Assembly: GCA_014075295.1 (NCBI GenBank)
Contig: CP046180.1
Coordinates: forward strand, 310,001-374,000
Direction: 5' to 3'
Length of the DNA stretch: 64,000 nucleotides
Source of the DNA: Candidatus Mycalebacterium zealandia
Lineage (GTDB): Bacteria > Desulfobacterota_D > UBA1144 > Nemesobacterales > Mycalebacteriaceae
The position numbers were made by a program, and so were the translations under genes. The notes beneath the pieces are model-generated. The model ran no database searches. It saw only the letters and a list, made by a program, of their open reading frames with translations, and had not been told where the DNA came from. Each line of letters begins with the position of its first letter. The stretch's first letter is position 1. Positions 27,797-36,426 of this stretch are shown here, piece after piece.

Positions 27797-28771
27797 TTAT
27801 CCATTTTCGTCAAAAAGACCGGACGCAAACCGCACCGGTTCAAATTCGGTTATATCCGCTGCTCCCTCACCCGTTCCCACATACGCGACCGGTATTTCAA
27901 ACTCTTCGCAGACCGCGATAACAACCCCGCCTTTCGCCGTGCCGTCAATTTTTGTGAGAACTATGTCCGTTATGCCGACCATGGAATTAAACATTTCAGT
28001 CTGACGTATGGCATTCTGTCCCGTTGTGGCGTCAAGAACAAGAAAAACATCGTCCGGCGCACCTTCGCGTGCTTTGCCGACAACCCTTTTTATTTTGGAC
28101 AGTTCGTCCATAAGGTTTGTTTTTGTGTGAAGGCGTCCGGCGGTATCAATAATTACCGTGTCGCAGTTTTGCTCCTGCCCCGTCTTAACCGCATCAAACG
28201 CTATCGCCGAAGGGTCGGTTCCGGGCTTTCCTTTTATGAACTCGCTACCGCTTCGCAGAGCCCACTGTTCAAGTTGCTCCGTTGCCGCCGCTCTGAAGGT
28301 GTCTGCCGCAGCAAGCATAACTTTTTCGCCCCGCGAACTGAATAAATCCGCGAGTTTTCCCGCTGTTGTGGTTTTACCCGTGCCGTTGACGCCGACCACC
28401 ATGCAGATTCTCGGCTTTAAGCCCGCCGCCTCCGCGCGAGCCGGGTTTTTAAGAATTCGCGCCGTTTCGTCCACAAGAGAGTTTTTTATTTTTTCGTAAT
28501 CACTCAAATTCGCGCCTGAAAGTTGTGCCTCAACCCGTTTCCGTATCTTCGCCGCGCCCTTGATTCCCACATCTGAGAGAATAAGCATCTCTTCAAAACT
28601 CTCCCATAAATCCTCGTCTACTTTTCCGCCCGCGACAACTTTTTTGAGTTTTGAAAGCAAACCCGAGCGGGTTTTTGCGAGACTTTTTCTCAGACCCTCA
28701 ACCTTGTTTGAAGATTTTTCCGCGTCCGTTTTTTTCTCCGCCGGAATTATTTTTTTCAAAATATCAGTCAA
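27797..28771 (-). CDS. ftsY: Signal recognition particle receptor FtsY
   Basis: FtsY is the membrane-associated SRP receptor GTPase. This 324-residue form has the N domain followed by the G domain motifs GVNGTGKTTTAGKLA, DTFRAAATEQLEQW, DTAGRLHTKTNLMDELSKI, TKIDGTAKGG and a GTGE-D-EF ending (YVGTGEGAADITEFEP). The long acidic A domain of E. coli FtsY is absent, as in many bacteria. The P-loop has Thr where Val is usual (GVNGTGKT). The start is only four bases after the chlorite-dismutase-like gene. Confidence 0.95.
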   Translation of the reverse strand: MTDILKKIIPAEKKTDAEKSSNKVEGLRKSLAKTRSGLLSKLKKVVAGGKVDEDLWESFEEMLILSDVGIKGAAKIRKRVEAQLSGANLSDYEKIKNSLVDETARILKNPARAEAAGLKPRICMVVGVNGTGKTTTAGKLADLFSSRGEKVMLAAADTFRAAATEQLEQWALRSGSEFIKGKPGTDPSAIAFDAVKTGQEQNCDTVIIDTAGRLHTKTNLMDELSKIKRVVGKAREGAPDDVFLVLDATTGQNAIRQTEMFNSMVGITDIVLTKIDGTAKGGVVIAVCEEFEIPVAYVGTGEGAADITEFEPVRFASGLFDENG

Positions 28772-28775
28772 ATCG

Positions 28776-29489
28776 TTACAAACCGCTTTTCCAAATGGCT
28801 TTCCCCGCGAAAAAGGGTCCCAGCGCCTGAATATATTCGGAGGTCTGCCGTGTTTTTCTCATCGCCTGAACAACTGATGAGAGCGGATACAGATTTTTGC
28901 CGAAAAGCCCTATGACAAAGTCATTGTCTTCGGTGTCAACCCCGTGGCAAGCGAGCCGTACGTCCTTGACGAGCCCCGCTTCGCCGTATTTGAAGCCCAG
29001 TTTTCCATGCTCGCCGAGAATGGCTCTTTTTTCGTTTTCAGCAAGGGTTTCAAAACTCTTCTCCCTGCGAAGTGGATACCAGATCGCCCATGGAAACTCC
29101 GGCAAGAGGATCTTTTCGCGCGGCGCGCTCACAAGCATTTGTCCAAGGTCATTTTCATAGCCCAGAGAGTATGTTCTTCCAAACATCGCGTACCGGTCTT
29201 TGAACGTGAGGGAAGAGAAGGGCGCGGAATTAAGGATTTCCTTCAGTTTTCCAACAAAAAAGTTTTCATCCTCGCTTATAAAAACCGTCCCGATGCCGGA
29301 CGGGTCGTTGAGATCTGAATAAACAGCGCACTCCGCGCCGCTTTTTTTGAGTGAGTCAATAATCTCGCGCTCATCGCTCGCTCCGCCAAATGCAAAAAAC
29401 TGAACAAACAACCTCCTGTCGCTGTAAACTGGCTTGCCGCTTTTGGACCTGCCTTTTTCCCGCAAGTCTATTTTTGCGTCCTGGGTCAC
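28776..29489 (-). CDS. Chlorite dismutase/HemQ-family haem-binding protein
   Basis: A 237-residue Cld-family protein. Signature blocks are RTYSLGYENDLGQML, EFPWAIWYPLRREKSFETL, ENEKRAILGEHGKLGFKYGEAGLVKDVRLACHGVDTEDNDFVIGLFG and a C-terminal LYPLSSVVQAMRKTRQTSEYI. The histidine in GEHG or nearby is the probable proximal haem ligand. The family includes chlorite dismutase and coproheme decarboxylase (HemQ); sequence alone does not decide. It sits between hisG and ftsY in a compact minus-strand cluster with no other haem gene in view. Confidence 0.85.
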   Translation of the reverse strand: MTQDAKIDLREKGRSKSGKPVYSDRRLFVQFFAFGGASDEREIIDSLKKSGAECAVYSDLNDPSGIGTVFISEDENFFVGKLKEILNSAPFSSLTFKDRYAMFGRTYSLGYENDLGQMLVSAPREKILLPEFPWAIWYPLRREKSFETLAENEKRAILGEHGKLGFKYGEAGLVKDVRLACHGVDTEDNDFVIGLFGKNLYPLSSVVQAMRKTRQTSEYIQALGPFFAGKAIWKSGL

Positions 29490-29493
29490 CGTT

Positions 29494-30123
29494 TTAAGTC
29501 TCCCGCGTGCACCATTTTTCTATCTTTGAGATGAATTCATATATTTGCGGCGATTTCAGTTTCATTCCTGCCTTGTTCACGACCAACCGTGCGGTTATGG
29601 GCGCTATAAACTCAATCTCTTCAAGGTTGTTTTCCTCCATGGTTTTTCCACTCGCCGTCAGGTCAACAATCACATCGGAAAGCCCGACCATACAGGCGAG
29701 CTCAACCGAGCCGTAGAGTTTGATGATTTCGGTGCGCACATTCTTTTTTTCAAACCAGTCCGCCGCTATGCGCGGATATTTTGTCGCAATGCGAACAGTT
29801 CCGCCGTTGGGGAATTGATATCCTTTGGGAGCCGCCACCACCATTCTGCATTTGCCTATTCCCAGATCCAGAGGTTCATACAGGTTGTTTTTCTGCTCCA
29901 TAAGCGAGTCTTTGCCAACAATGCCGCAGTCCGCGACACCGTGTTCCACATAGGAAGGCACATCTGTCGGGCGCACAACGAAAATGGTGAGATCGTGTTC
30001 TTTGATTTCGTGTATTAGTTTTCTCGATTTCTTTGCGGAGCTTTTAATCTTTATGCCAGCCTTGTTCAGAACCTCAAGAGATTCCTCAAAAAGTCTGCCG
30101 CGCGATACGGCGATTTTAATCAT
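29494..30123 (-). CDS. hisG: ATP phosphoribosyltransferase, short form (HisG)
   Basis: HisG catalyses the first step of histidine synthesis. The protein (209 residues) starts MIKIAVSRGRLFEESLEVL and has VRPTDVPSYVEHGVADCGIVGKDSL and the PRPP-site pattern DVIVDLTASGKTMEENNLEE. It ends soon after, without the C-terminal regulatory ACT-like domain, so it is the short form that normally needs HisZ; no hisZ is in the window. ATG 30123 is chosen because GGAGGG precedes it, and it overlaps the murA stop as ATGA. Confidence 0.94.
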   Translation of the reverse strand: MIKIAVSRGRLFEESLEVLNKAGIKIKSSAKKSRKLIHEIKEHDLTIFVVRPTDVPSYVEHGVADCGIVGKDSLMEQKNNLYEPLDLGIGKCRMVVAAPKGYQFPNGGTVRIATKYPRIAADWFEKKNVRTEIIKLYGSVELACMVGLSDVIVDLTASGKTMEENNLEEIEFIAPITARLVVNKAGMKLKSPQIYEFISKIEKWCTRET

Positions 30124-31376
30124 TCTTTTTCCCTCCAAACTGAGGCTCCCAGCCGTTCCAATTTTCCGTCCAGCCGCTCATATCCCCTGTCAATGTGATA
30201 GACCCTGCTTATCTCGCTTTTTCCCCGCGCCGCCGCGCCTGCAACCACAAGCGCCGCGCCCGCTCTTAAATCACTCGCCATTGTTTTCGCTCCTTTGATT
30301 TTTTCAACGCCTTTGACCACCGCAGTATTGCCAATCAGTTTTATATCCGCGCCCATTCTTTTCATCTCCGCTATGTGCATAAACCTCTGAGGGAAAATGT
30401 TTTCCGTTATTATGCTTATGCCGTCCGCGGCGCACATAAGCGCCATAAACTGCGCCTGCATATCGGTCGGAAAGCCCGGATACGGAAGCGTTGTTATATC
30501 GGCACAGGTGATTTTCGCGTCCGCTCTCACGCGTATTCCCGCGCGCGTTTCTTCAACCTTCGCGCCGGCTTTCATCAGTTTCCCCGCCAGCGTTCCAAGA
30601 TGGTCAAACCTGCCGCCTTTTATGAGAGCGTTTCCGCCAGTCGCCGCAACCGCAACCATCAGCGTTCCCGCTTCTATTCTATCAGGTATCGTCTCGTAGT
30701 TCTTAAGCGGTTTGAGAGAAGACACTCCTTTTATCCGTATTATATCGGTTCCAATTCCGGTGATTTTCGCGCCCATTTTGTTCAGCGCGTTTGCCAAATC
30801 TGAAACTTCGGGCTCGCACGCGGCGTTGTAGATAACAGTGTTTCCCTGTGTAAGAACTGCGGCGAGCATCAGGTTTTCCGTGCCTGTCACAGTTGACACA
30901 TCAAGCGGTACGACCGCGCCCTTCATTTTTTTCGCCGATGTTTCAACGTATCCACTTTCAATGTTTACCCGCGTTCCTAAGGCTTGAAGCCCTTTCAGAT
31001 GCTGGTCAATCGGTCTTTCCCCGATGGAGCATCCGCCCGGAAGGGAAACGCGCGCCTTGCCGAACCGCACCGTTAAGGGACCCAGCGTCAGTACCGAAGC
31101 CCTCATCTTTTTCACCATTTCATATTCGGTAACCCATTTGTTGATTCCCGAAGAATCTATTGAAAGCCGGTTGCCGCTCCGCTCGATTTTCGCTCCGAGG
31201 GCGGTGAGGATTTCCGCCATCACTCTCACATCCATAAGGTCCGGCACGTTTTTAAGCGTGCTTTCGCCGTCGCACAGTATGCACGCCGCCATAAGAGGCA
31301 GAACGGAGTTTTTTGACCCGTTTACCGAAACTTCGCCTTGCAAGGGCTTTCCGCCCTCAATCACTATCTTTTCCAA
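30120..31376 (-). CDS. murA: UDP-N-acetylglucosamine 1-carboxyvinyltransferase
   Basis: MurA transfers enolpyruvate to UDP-GlcNAc, the first committed step of peptidoglycan synthesis and the fosfomycin target. The 418-residue protein has the N-terminal KNSVLPLMAACIL (KN pair), the fosfomycin-site cysteine in LPGGCSIGERPIDQHL, RIEAGTLMVA, YPGFPTDMQAQFMAL and the late DLRAGAALVVAG and DRGYERLD. The cysteine is present, so it is the usual sensitive type. It overlaps prmC by 13 bases and hisG by four. Confidence 0.97.
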   Translation of the reverse strand: MEKIVIEGGKPLQGEVSVNGSKNSVLPLMAACILCDGESTLKNVPDLMDVRVMAEILTALGAKIERSGNRLSIDSSGINKWVTEYEMVKKMRASVLTLGPLTVRFGKARVSLPGGCSIGERPIDQHLKGLQALGTRVNIESGYVETSAKKMKGAVVPLDVSTVTGTENLMLAAVLTQGNTVIYNAACEPEVSDLANALNKMGAKITGIGTDIIRIKGVSSLKPLKNYETIPDRIEAGTLMVAVAATGGNALIKGGRFDHLGTLAGKLMKAGAKVEETRAGIRVRADAKITCADITTLPYPGFPTDMQAQFMALMCAADGISIITENIFPQRFMHIAEMKRMGADIKLIGNTAVVKGVEKIKGAKTMASDLRAGAALVVAGAAARGKSEISRVYHIDRGYERLDGKLERLGASVWREKE

Positions 31377-32218
31377 ATTCCCTCAACCGCCCTCGGTTTT
31401 CCGCTTATGTCATTGGTTGTTGATATTCCGGAAAATCCGTTTTTCTCAAAAATTTCCACGCACCCGGGCGCCTGCCCGTCTCCCACCTCAACAACGCACC
31501 ATCCGCCCGCACGCAAAACCCGCGCCGCATCGGCAACAATTTTTCTTATATGCTCAAATCCGCCTTCACCGCTCACAAGCGCTTTTTTCGGTTCAAAAAT
31601 CCTGATTTCATCCGGCAGGGTTTCAAACTCCTCTTCCGAAACATAAGGAGGGTTTGAAACAATTATGTCCGCGCTGTTGTCCTCAAAGTTTCGAAGCGTA
31701 TCTCCGCAAACAAAACTGATATCCGCGCCGTGAAAACGCGCGTTTTCTTCCGCCTTTTTCAAGGCGTGCGGTGAAATATCCACCGCTGTAACAGACAGGA
31801 GCGGTTTTTCTTTTTTGAGTGTTACCGCGATGCAGCCGCTTCCGGTTCCCACATCAATCGCGCGCATTTGTATGTCCTGAGGGATTTTTTCAAGCGCAAC
31901 CTCAACAACCGTTTCAGTTTCGGGGCGCGGAATAAGCACCGCCGGACTGACGGCAAAACGGCGCGAAAAGAATTCGCGTTCCCCCGTCGCATAAGCGCAC
32001 GGTTCTCCCTTCAAGCGCCTGGATGTGCGGTTTTCGCACTCGCTCACTTGTTTTCTTCCGACCGTGATTTGCGGGCTTGTATGAACCGCTCCCGAAGGTT
32101 TGCCAAGCACAGAGCAGACAATCACGGACGCTTCAAGTCCCGGGTTTTCGATTCCGCCCTGTCTGAACCGCTCCATTGTTTTGCGGTAAAGAGACCCAAG
32201 ATTTGTTTCAAGGCTCAT
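31364..32218 (-). CDS. prmC: Release factor glutamine methyltransferase PrmC (HemK)
   Basis: PrmC methylates the GGQ glutamine of peptide-chain release factors. The protein has the family motifs ATGEREFFSRRFAVSPAVLIPRPETE, AIDVGTGSGCIAVTLKKE (SAM site) and the catalytic VSNPPYV. I place the start at the ATG of MSLETNLGSLYRK near 32218; a TTG seven codons upstream is an alternative. It heads the minus-strand cluster prmC-murA-hisG-cld-ftsY-ribD-nadD-rsfS. The prfA gene often found next to prmC is not here. Confidence 0.93.
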   Translation of the reverse strand: MSLETNLGSLYRKTMERFRQGGIENPGLEASVIVCSVLGKPSGAVHTSPQITVGRKQVSECENRTSRRLKGEPCAYATGEREFFSRRFAVSPAVLIPRPETETVVEVALEKIPQDIQMRAIDVGTGSGCIAVTLKKEKPLLSVTAVDISPHALKKAEENARFHGADISFVCGDTLRNFEDNSADIIVSNPPYVSEEEFETLPDEIRIFEPKKALVSGEGGFEHIRKIVADAARVLRAGGWCVVEVGDGQAPGCVEIFEKNGFSGISTTNDISGKPRAVEGIWKR

Positions 32219-32324
32219 TTTAAGAAAACCCGCGTTCAAACCAACGCGGACGGGTAGATTGTATATGCGCTCAAGAGGTTTTCAAAGCCCCGGCGGGCGC
32301 GGTCTGCTGGTAGAATAACAAGCC

Positions 32325-33014
32325 GTGATGATTGAAATTGAAAAGCGCGTCGCCGAAGTCAGGCGCAGAATTGATTCCGCCGCCGAAAGGGTGAACGCGA
32401 ACGGTTCACAGATTCTTCTTGTTGCGGTCGGCAAAACCGTCGCGCCTGAGATTGTGGCGCGAGCAGCCTCTTCGGGACTTTGCCATTTGGGTGAAAACTA
32501 CGCGCAGGAATTGCGCGACAAACTTGCCTTTTTTGAGCGAACCGGCGCGCACGCGGATTGGCATTTTGTCGGTCGATTGCAGAAAAACAAGGTAAAATAT
32601 GTGGTTGGCAACTGCCGTTTAATCCATTCGGTTGACAGCGCGGCGCTTGCCTCGGAGATAGATAAAAGAGCGGAAAATTCGGGAGTGGAAGCGCAAATCC
32701 TCATTGAGATAAATCAGGATTCCCCGTCAAAGGGAGGTGTGAGTCCCGACAATGCACGCGATTTGTTTGAGTTCACGGACGGACTTGAAAATGTCCGCGC
32801 GCGCGGGCTTATGACGATGCCTCCGTATTCGTCCGACCCTGAGGTTTCAAGGCGTTATTTCAGGGAGTTAAGGGAGTTAAGAGACGAAATCGCGCCGGAT
32901 TTTCCGGACGCAAGCGAGTTATCAATGGGGATGAGCGCAGATTTTGAGACCGCAGTTGAGGAAGGCGCGACAATCGTACGCGTGGGCTCTCTCATATTCG
33001 GGGAGAGGAATTAG
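32325..33014 (+). CDS. YggS-family PLP homeostasis protein
   Basis: A 229-residue single-domain PLP-binding protein of the YggS/PROSC (COG0325) family, thought to control free PLP. It has ILLVAVGKTV (PLP lysine), HLGENYAQEL, WHFVGRLQKNKVKYV, MTMPPYSSDPEVSRRYF and the phosphate loop SMGMSADFETAVEEGATIVRVGS. The start is GTG 32325 or ATG 32328. It is followed by proC, yggT and yggU, the classic cluster order found in many bacteria. Confidence 0.93.
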   Translation: MMIEIEKRVAEVRRRIDSAAERVNANGSQILLVAVGKTVAPEIVARAASSGLCHLGENYAQELRDKLAFFERTGAHADWHFVGRLQKNKVKYVVGNCRLIHSVDSAALASEIDKRAENSGVEAQILIEINQDSPSKGGVSPDNARDLFEFTDGLENVRARGLMTMPPYSSDPEVSRRYFRELRELRDEIAPDFPDASELSMGMSADFETAVEEGATIVRVGSLIFGERN

Positions 33015-33017
33015 AAA

Positions 33018-33842
33018 ATGGCGGGCATCGCTTTCATCGGAGCCGGTAAAATGGCTGAAGCGCTTATTGGCGGAATCACCGGGGCAGGCGTTTTCGTGCC
33101 TGAAGATGTGGTCATAAGCGATATTGACCCGGCGCGCGTCAAACTGGTAAGCGAAAAATACGGAGTTCGCGTGGCGGCGGACAATGTTTCCGCCGCCTCA
33201 GACTCCGAATGCGTTATTTTTGCCGTAAAGCCGCAGGATATGGAATCGGCTCTCACTGACGCGCGCGCGGCGCAATGCCCTCCCGGCGCACTTTTTGTAT
33301 CAATTGCCGCCGGCGCGACTATCTCTTCCATAAAAGCCGTTCTGGGCGGTGGTGGCAAGGTTTTCCGGGCTATGCCGAACCTTCCGGCCGTGAGAGGCGA
33401 GGGCGCTTCGGTTGTTTGCGGCGAGGGCGAAGATGCGGATTTTGAGACGGTTGAGAAGATTTTCAGTTCGGTAGGTATGGTTGAGTTTGTGCCCGAAGAG
33501 ATGATTGACGCTTTTACGGCGCTGTCGGGAAGCGGTCCGGGTTTTGTTGCTGTGTTTACGGAGTCCCTCATGTCGGGCGCGGAAAAACTCGGCATATCTC
33601 CCGACGTTGCTGAAAAATTCGCGGTTCAAACACTTTTCGGCGCGGCAAAGATTATGCGCGAAGGAATGTCTCCGAAGGATTTACGGGAGATGGTTTCGTC
33701 TCCGGCGGGGACAACCGTTGCGGGTCTTGAGGAGTTTGAAAAATCGGACTTTTCGTCCGTTGTTGAAAACGCTCTTGCCGCGGCGCGGAAACGCTCAAAG
33801 GAACTTGCCCGCAACGGCGGCGCCAAAGGGGGAAAGAAATAA
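33018..33842 (+). CDS. proC: Pyrroline-5-carboxylate reductase
   Basis: ProC reduces pyrroline-5-carboxylate to proline with NAD(P)H. The 274-residue protein starts IAFIGAGKMAEALIGGI (Rossmann), then IFAVKPQDM, RAMPNLPAVRGEGASVV and the C-terminal signature ALSGSGPGFVAVF...MREGMSPKDLREMVSSPAGTTVAGL. It is three bases after the yggS-like gene and its TAA overlaps the next ATG by one base (TAATG), so the cluster is translationally coupled. Confidence 0.95.
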   Translation: MAGIAFIGAGKMAEALIGGITGAGVFVPEDVVISDIDPARVKLVSEKYGVRVAADNVSAASDSECVIFAVKPQDMESALTDARAAQCPPGALFVSIAAGATISSIKAVLGGGGKVFRAMPNLPAVRGEGASVVCGEGEDADFETVEKIFSSVGMVEFVPEEMIDAFTALSGSGPGFVAVFTESLMSGAEKLGISPDVAEKFAVQTLFGAAKIMREGMSPKDLREMVSSPAGTTVAGLEEFEKSDFSSVVENALAAARKRSKELARNGGAKGGKK

Positions 33843-34132
33843 TGCTTGCTCAAAACACAGTTATCGCAATCGCTGAGGTGGTCAGTCTGATTCTGACCGT
33901 CTATACATGGCTTATCGTGGCCCGGGCGGTGATTTCGTGGGTTGATCCCAACCCCTATAATCCCATAGTCGGTTTTCTGTATTCTGTGACCGAGCCCGTT
34001 TTGGAGCGCGTCCGGCGCGTGATTCCGTTCATCGGTGGAATGGATTTCTCACCCATTATAGTATTGCTTCTGCTGTTTTTCCTTCGGCGCGTCATCGCGC
34101 AAACCCTTTACGGAATTGCTCAAGGGTTATAG
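33842..34132 (+). CDS. YggT family membrane protein
   Basis: A 96-residue protein with two hydrophobic helices and the YggT hallmark WLIVARAVISWVDPNPYNPIVGFLYSVTEPVLERVRRVIPFIGGMDFSPIIVLLLLFFL. YggT proteins are implicated in cell shape and osmotic tolerance; biochemical function is unknown. It overlaps proC by one base and precedes the DUF167 gene by five bases. Confidence 0.92.
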   Translation: MLAQNTVIAIAEVVSLILTVYTWLIVARAVISWVDPNPYNPIVGFLYSVTEPVLERVRRVIPFIGGMDFSPIIVLLLLFFLRRVIAQTLYGIAQGL

Positions 34133-34137
34133 CGAAT

Positions 34138-34425
34138 ATGGCGGATTCCGTTGTTATTGACGTTCACGTTGTTCCCGGCGCCGCGCGCGATGAGTTTGTC
34201 GGGCTTCACGGAGGCAAACTCAAGATTAAGGTCGCCGCGCGCCCGATAAAAGGGCAGTCAAACGCGCGTCTTCTTAAAATCCTTTCCGCCCGTCTGAGTA
34301 TTCCGAAAAGCGCGATGGAGATACTCAAAGGTAGCGCGTCCCGAGGCAAGCGGATAAAAATCCAGGGCATGACCGAAAGCGATTTCAAAAACTGCTTCGC
34401 GGAGTTTTACGGCGAGACGGACTGA
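34138..34425 (+). CDS. DUF167 (YggU) family protein
   Basis: A 95-residue DUF167 protein: VHVVPGAARDEFVGLHGGKLKIKVAARPIKGQSNARLLKILSARL and the basic LKGSASRGKRIKIQG. The small alpha/beta fold has unknown function. It usually clusters with yggS, proC and yggT exactly as here. The next gene starts two bases after its stop. Confidence 0.92.
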   Translation: MADSVVIDVHVVPGAARDEFVGLHGGKLKIKVAARPIKGQSNARLLKILSARLSIPKSAMEILKGSASRGKRIKIQGMTESDFKNCFAEFYGETD

Positions 34426-34426
34426 A

Positions 34427-35196
34427 ATGGCTCAAATACAATTTCGCGGAAACGTTGTGAACTATGAAACGGCGGGCTCAGAACCGCTTGAATGCACCGT
34501 TGTTATGCTTCACGGAGCGGGGCAGAGCGCGGCGTGCTGGGAAAACAGATTGAGGCGCTTTCCGGCTACACGCGATTTCCCGCCCTCGCGCTTGATATGC
34601 CTGGGCACGGAGGCTCATCTGGCGAGGCTATGACTTCAATGGAGGATTGCGCCGATTTTGTCTCCGGTTTTTGCCTCCAAGCCGGCATCTTGAACCCGAT
34701 TCTTATAGGCCATTCAATGGGCGGAAGGATTGCCCAGATAATTGCGCTCGGCGGTGAAGTGAAGCCGCTCGCGTGCATGCTTGTTGCCACGGGGGTGCGC
34801 ATAAGGGTTTCGCGCTGGTCTCTGAAAACCGTTCGCAATAACTACGAAAATTTCTGCGTGACCGCGGCGCAAAACGCTTTTGCTTCAGGCGCGAACGGGC
34901 GGACGAGGGATGTTTTTCTCAGGCGGCTTCTCGCTCAAGCCCCGCAGTCAGTCTATAACGACCTTCTCGCGTGCGACAATTTTGATATTTCAGACTTGGT
35001 CGGACGAATAGACGTTCCAACCGTGATTGTGGCGGGAAGCGATGACGTTCTCACCCCCGCAAAGCACACAAACTTTCTGCACTCAAAAATTAAGGGGTCA
35101 AAACTTTTCGTCATTGAGGGCGCGGGGCATTTTATGATGATGGAAAAACCGGACGAGTTTAACAAAACCGTCTTTGATTTTCTGAACCTGCTTTGA
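34427..35196 (+). CDS. Alpha/beta hydrolase, interrupted by a single-base frameshift
   Basis: Frame one from ATG 34427 encodes the first strands and oxyanion motif (VVMLHGAGQSAACWE). From about 34546 the protein continues in the next frame: QIEALSGYTRFPALALDMPGHGGSSG, nucleophile GHSMGG, AGSDDVLTPAKH (acid) and EGAGHFMMMEKP (His). Restoring one A in the A4 run at 34542-34545 gives one continuous hydrolase of about 256 residues with all catalytic residues. Substrate is unknown. It follows the DUF167 gene by two bases. Either it is a sequencing indel or a recent pseudogene. Confidence 0.82.
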
Positions 35197-35214
35197 CCGC
35201 GCTTTCGCGACCCT

Positions 35215-35244
35215 CTTTTGAGCTCGGGTTTTGTTTGGTAGAAT
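35215..35244 (+). promoter_or_regulatory. Possible promoter of the npdG-like gene
   Basis: CTTTTG (35215-35220) and TAGAAT (35239-35244) are 18 bases apart and lie about 40 bases before ATG 35284. The same GGTAGAATAA string occurs upstream of the yggS-like gene near 32308. The -35 match is weak. Confidence 0.35.
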
Positions 35245-35283
35245 AAGGGCTTAGAATCTATTTAAGATGAGGAGGACTGAACA

Positions 35284-35943
35284 ATGAAAATTTCTCTTTT
35301 GGGAGGTACGGGAGACATAGCCGAAGGGCTTGTTCTGCGGTGGTCAAAAGCCGGCCACGAAATTTTTGTGGGCTCAAGAAATCAGGAAAAAGCCGACACC
35401 ATTACGGCGGAATACATTGAAAAAATTAAAGCGCTCGGCGTTGAGCCGAAAGTTGTGGGTATGGAGAACGCGCAAGCCGCCGCGAGCTCGGAGGTGGTTG
35501 TCATAAGCATTCCGCCCGAATACGCCGCAGACACAATAGCGGGACTGAGTGACAGCATAACGGACCAGATTGTCATCACGCCTGTTGTGCCGATGGCAAA
35601 AGAGGGCAAATCATTTCTTTTTGTTCCGCCGTCTCATGGCTCAAGCGCGCTTGAAATAAAAGAGAAACTTCCGCCGTCCGCACGTCTTGTGAGCGCGTAT
35701 CACAACCTTCCGGCGAAGGGACTCAGCGATGTGGATAAAGACCTTAACGCAGATGTTGTTATCTGCGGCGATGACGAAGAGGCGAAGGCGGTTGTGGCGA
35801 AACTCACCGAAGACCTTTCGGGACTTAGAACGCTTGACGCCGGGCCTCTTGAAATTTCACCGATGATAGAGGCGATTACTCCGCTGATTGTCAACCTCAA
35901 CGTGCGCCACAAAAAACACTTTTCAGTGAAGTTTGTGGACTGA
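35284..35943 (+). CDS. npdG: NADPH:F420 oxidoreductase-like protein (NpdG family)
   Basis: A 219-residue Rossmann protein matching the F420-dependent NADP reductase family: MKISLLGGTGDIAEGLVLRWSKAGHEIFVGSRN, AASSEVVVISIPPEYAADTI, VPMAKEG, SAYHNLPAKGLSDVDKDLNADVVICGDDEEAK and LDAGPLEISPMIEAITPLIVNLN. Such enzymes move hydride between NADP and coenzyme F420, mostly in archaea and actinobacteria. GAGGAGG lies before ATG 35284. Its TGA abuts the convergent yjbQ stop, forming TGATCA. Cofactor use is inferred from family only; no F420 gene is in the window. Confidence 0.8.
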   Translation: MKISLLGGTGDIAEGLVLRWSKAGHEIFVGSRNQEKADTITAEYIEKIKALGVEPKVVGMENAQAAASSEVVVISIPPEYAADTIAGLSDSITDQIVITPVVPMAKEGKSFLFVPPSHGSSALEIKEKLPPSARLVSAYHNLPAKGLSDVDKDLNADVVICGDDEEAKAVVAKLTEDLSGLRTLDAGPLEISPMIEAITPLIVNLNVRHKKHFSVKFVD

Positions 35944-36360
35944 TCAACTGGTTGTCCGGACAATTATCTTGCGTTCTCTGGGGCGGTTGTCGAAATCCAC
36001 GAGAACAATTTGTTGCCATGTTCCAAGCAGCGGGCGCGAGTCCGCGAACGGGACGGAAAATGACGCTCCGAGCAACGCCGCCCTGACATGAGAGTGCCCG
36101 TTGCCATCTCCCCATCGCGCGTTGTGCGCGTATTCAATACCTTCGGGCGCAATGCGCTCAAACGCGGCTTTGAAGTCTGCAACGGCGCCGCTTTCAAACT
36201 CTATTGTGGTTATTCCCGCCGTTGAGCCGGGCGCGAACACGGTTGCCGTTCCTTCGGAAAAAGGGCACTCCGCCACAATCTCCCCCACTTGCGCGGTGAT
36301 GTCTATGATGTCCGTGTTGCCTTGCGTGTTGACCGTGAAAGATTTTATTTCAGATGCCAT
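35944..36360 (-). CDS. YjbQ / UPF0047 family protein
   Basis: A 138-residue single-domain UPF0047 protein. It has the FAPGSTAGITTIEFESG core, the DGNGHSHVRAALLGAS histidine motif and the TWQQIVLVDFDNRPRERKIIV ending. The family is sometimes called secondary thiamine-phosphate synthase because some members replace ThiE weakly; the true role is uncertain. It is divergent from the M42 peptidase gene, with 66 bases between the starts. Confidence 0.9.
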   Translation of the reverse strand: MASEIKSFTVNTQGNTDIIDITAQVGEIVAECPFSEGTATVFAPGSTAGITTIEFESGAVADFKAAFERIAPEGIEYAHNARWGDGNGHSHVRAALLGASFSVPFADSRPLLGTWQQIVLVDFDNRPRERKIIVRTTS

Positions 36361-36426
36361 TGCGCTCTCCGTTCCTCCCGTGATTGGGTAATATCTACAA
36401 TTCTACTCTGAAACGGGAGAACAGTT

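Noticed and set aside
27776-28345. Long plus-strand frame opposite ftsY
   Set aside because: It is a shadow of ftsY, with no start site or protein-like composition.
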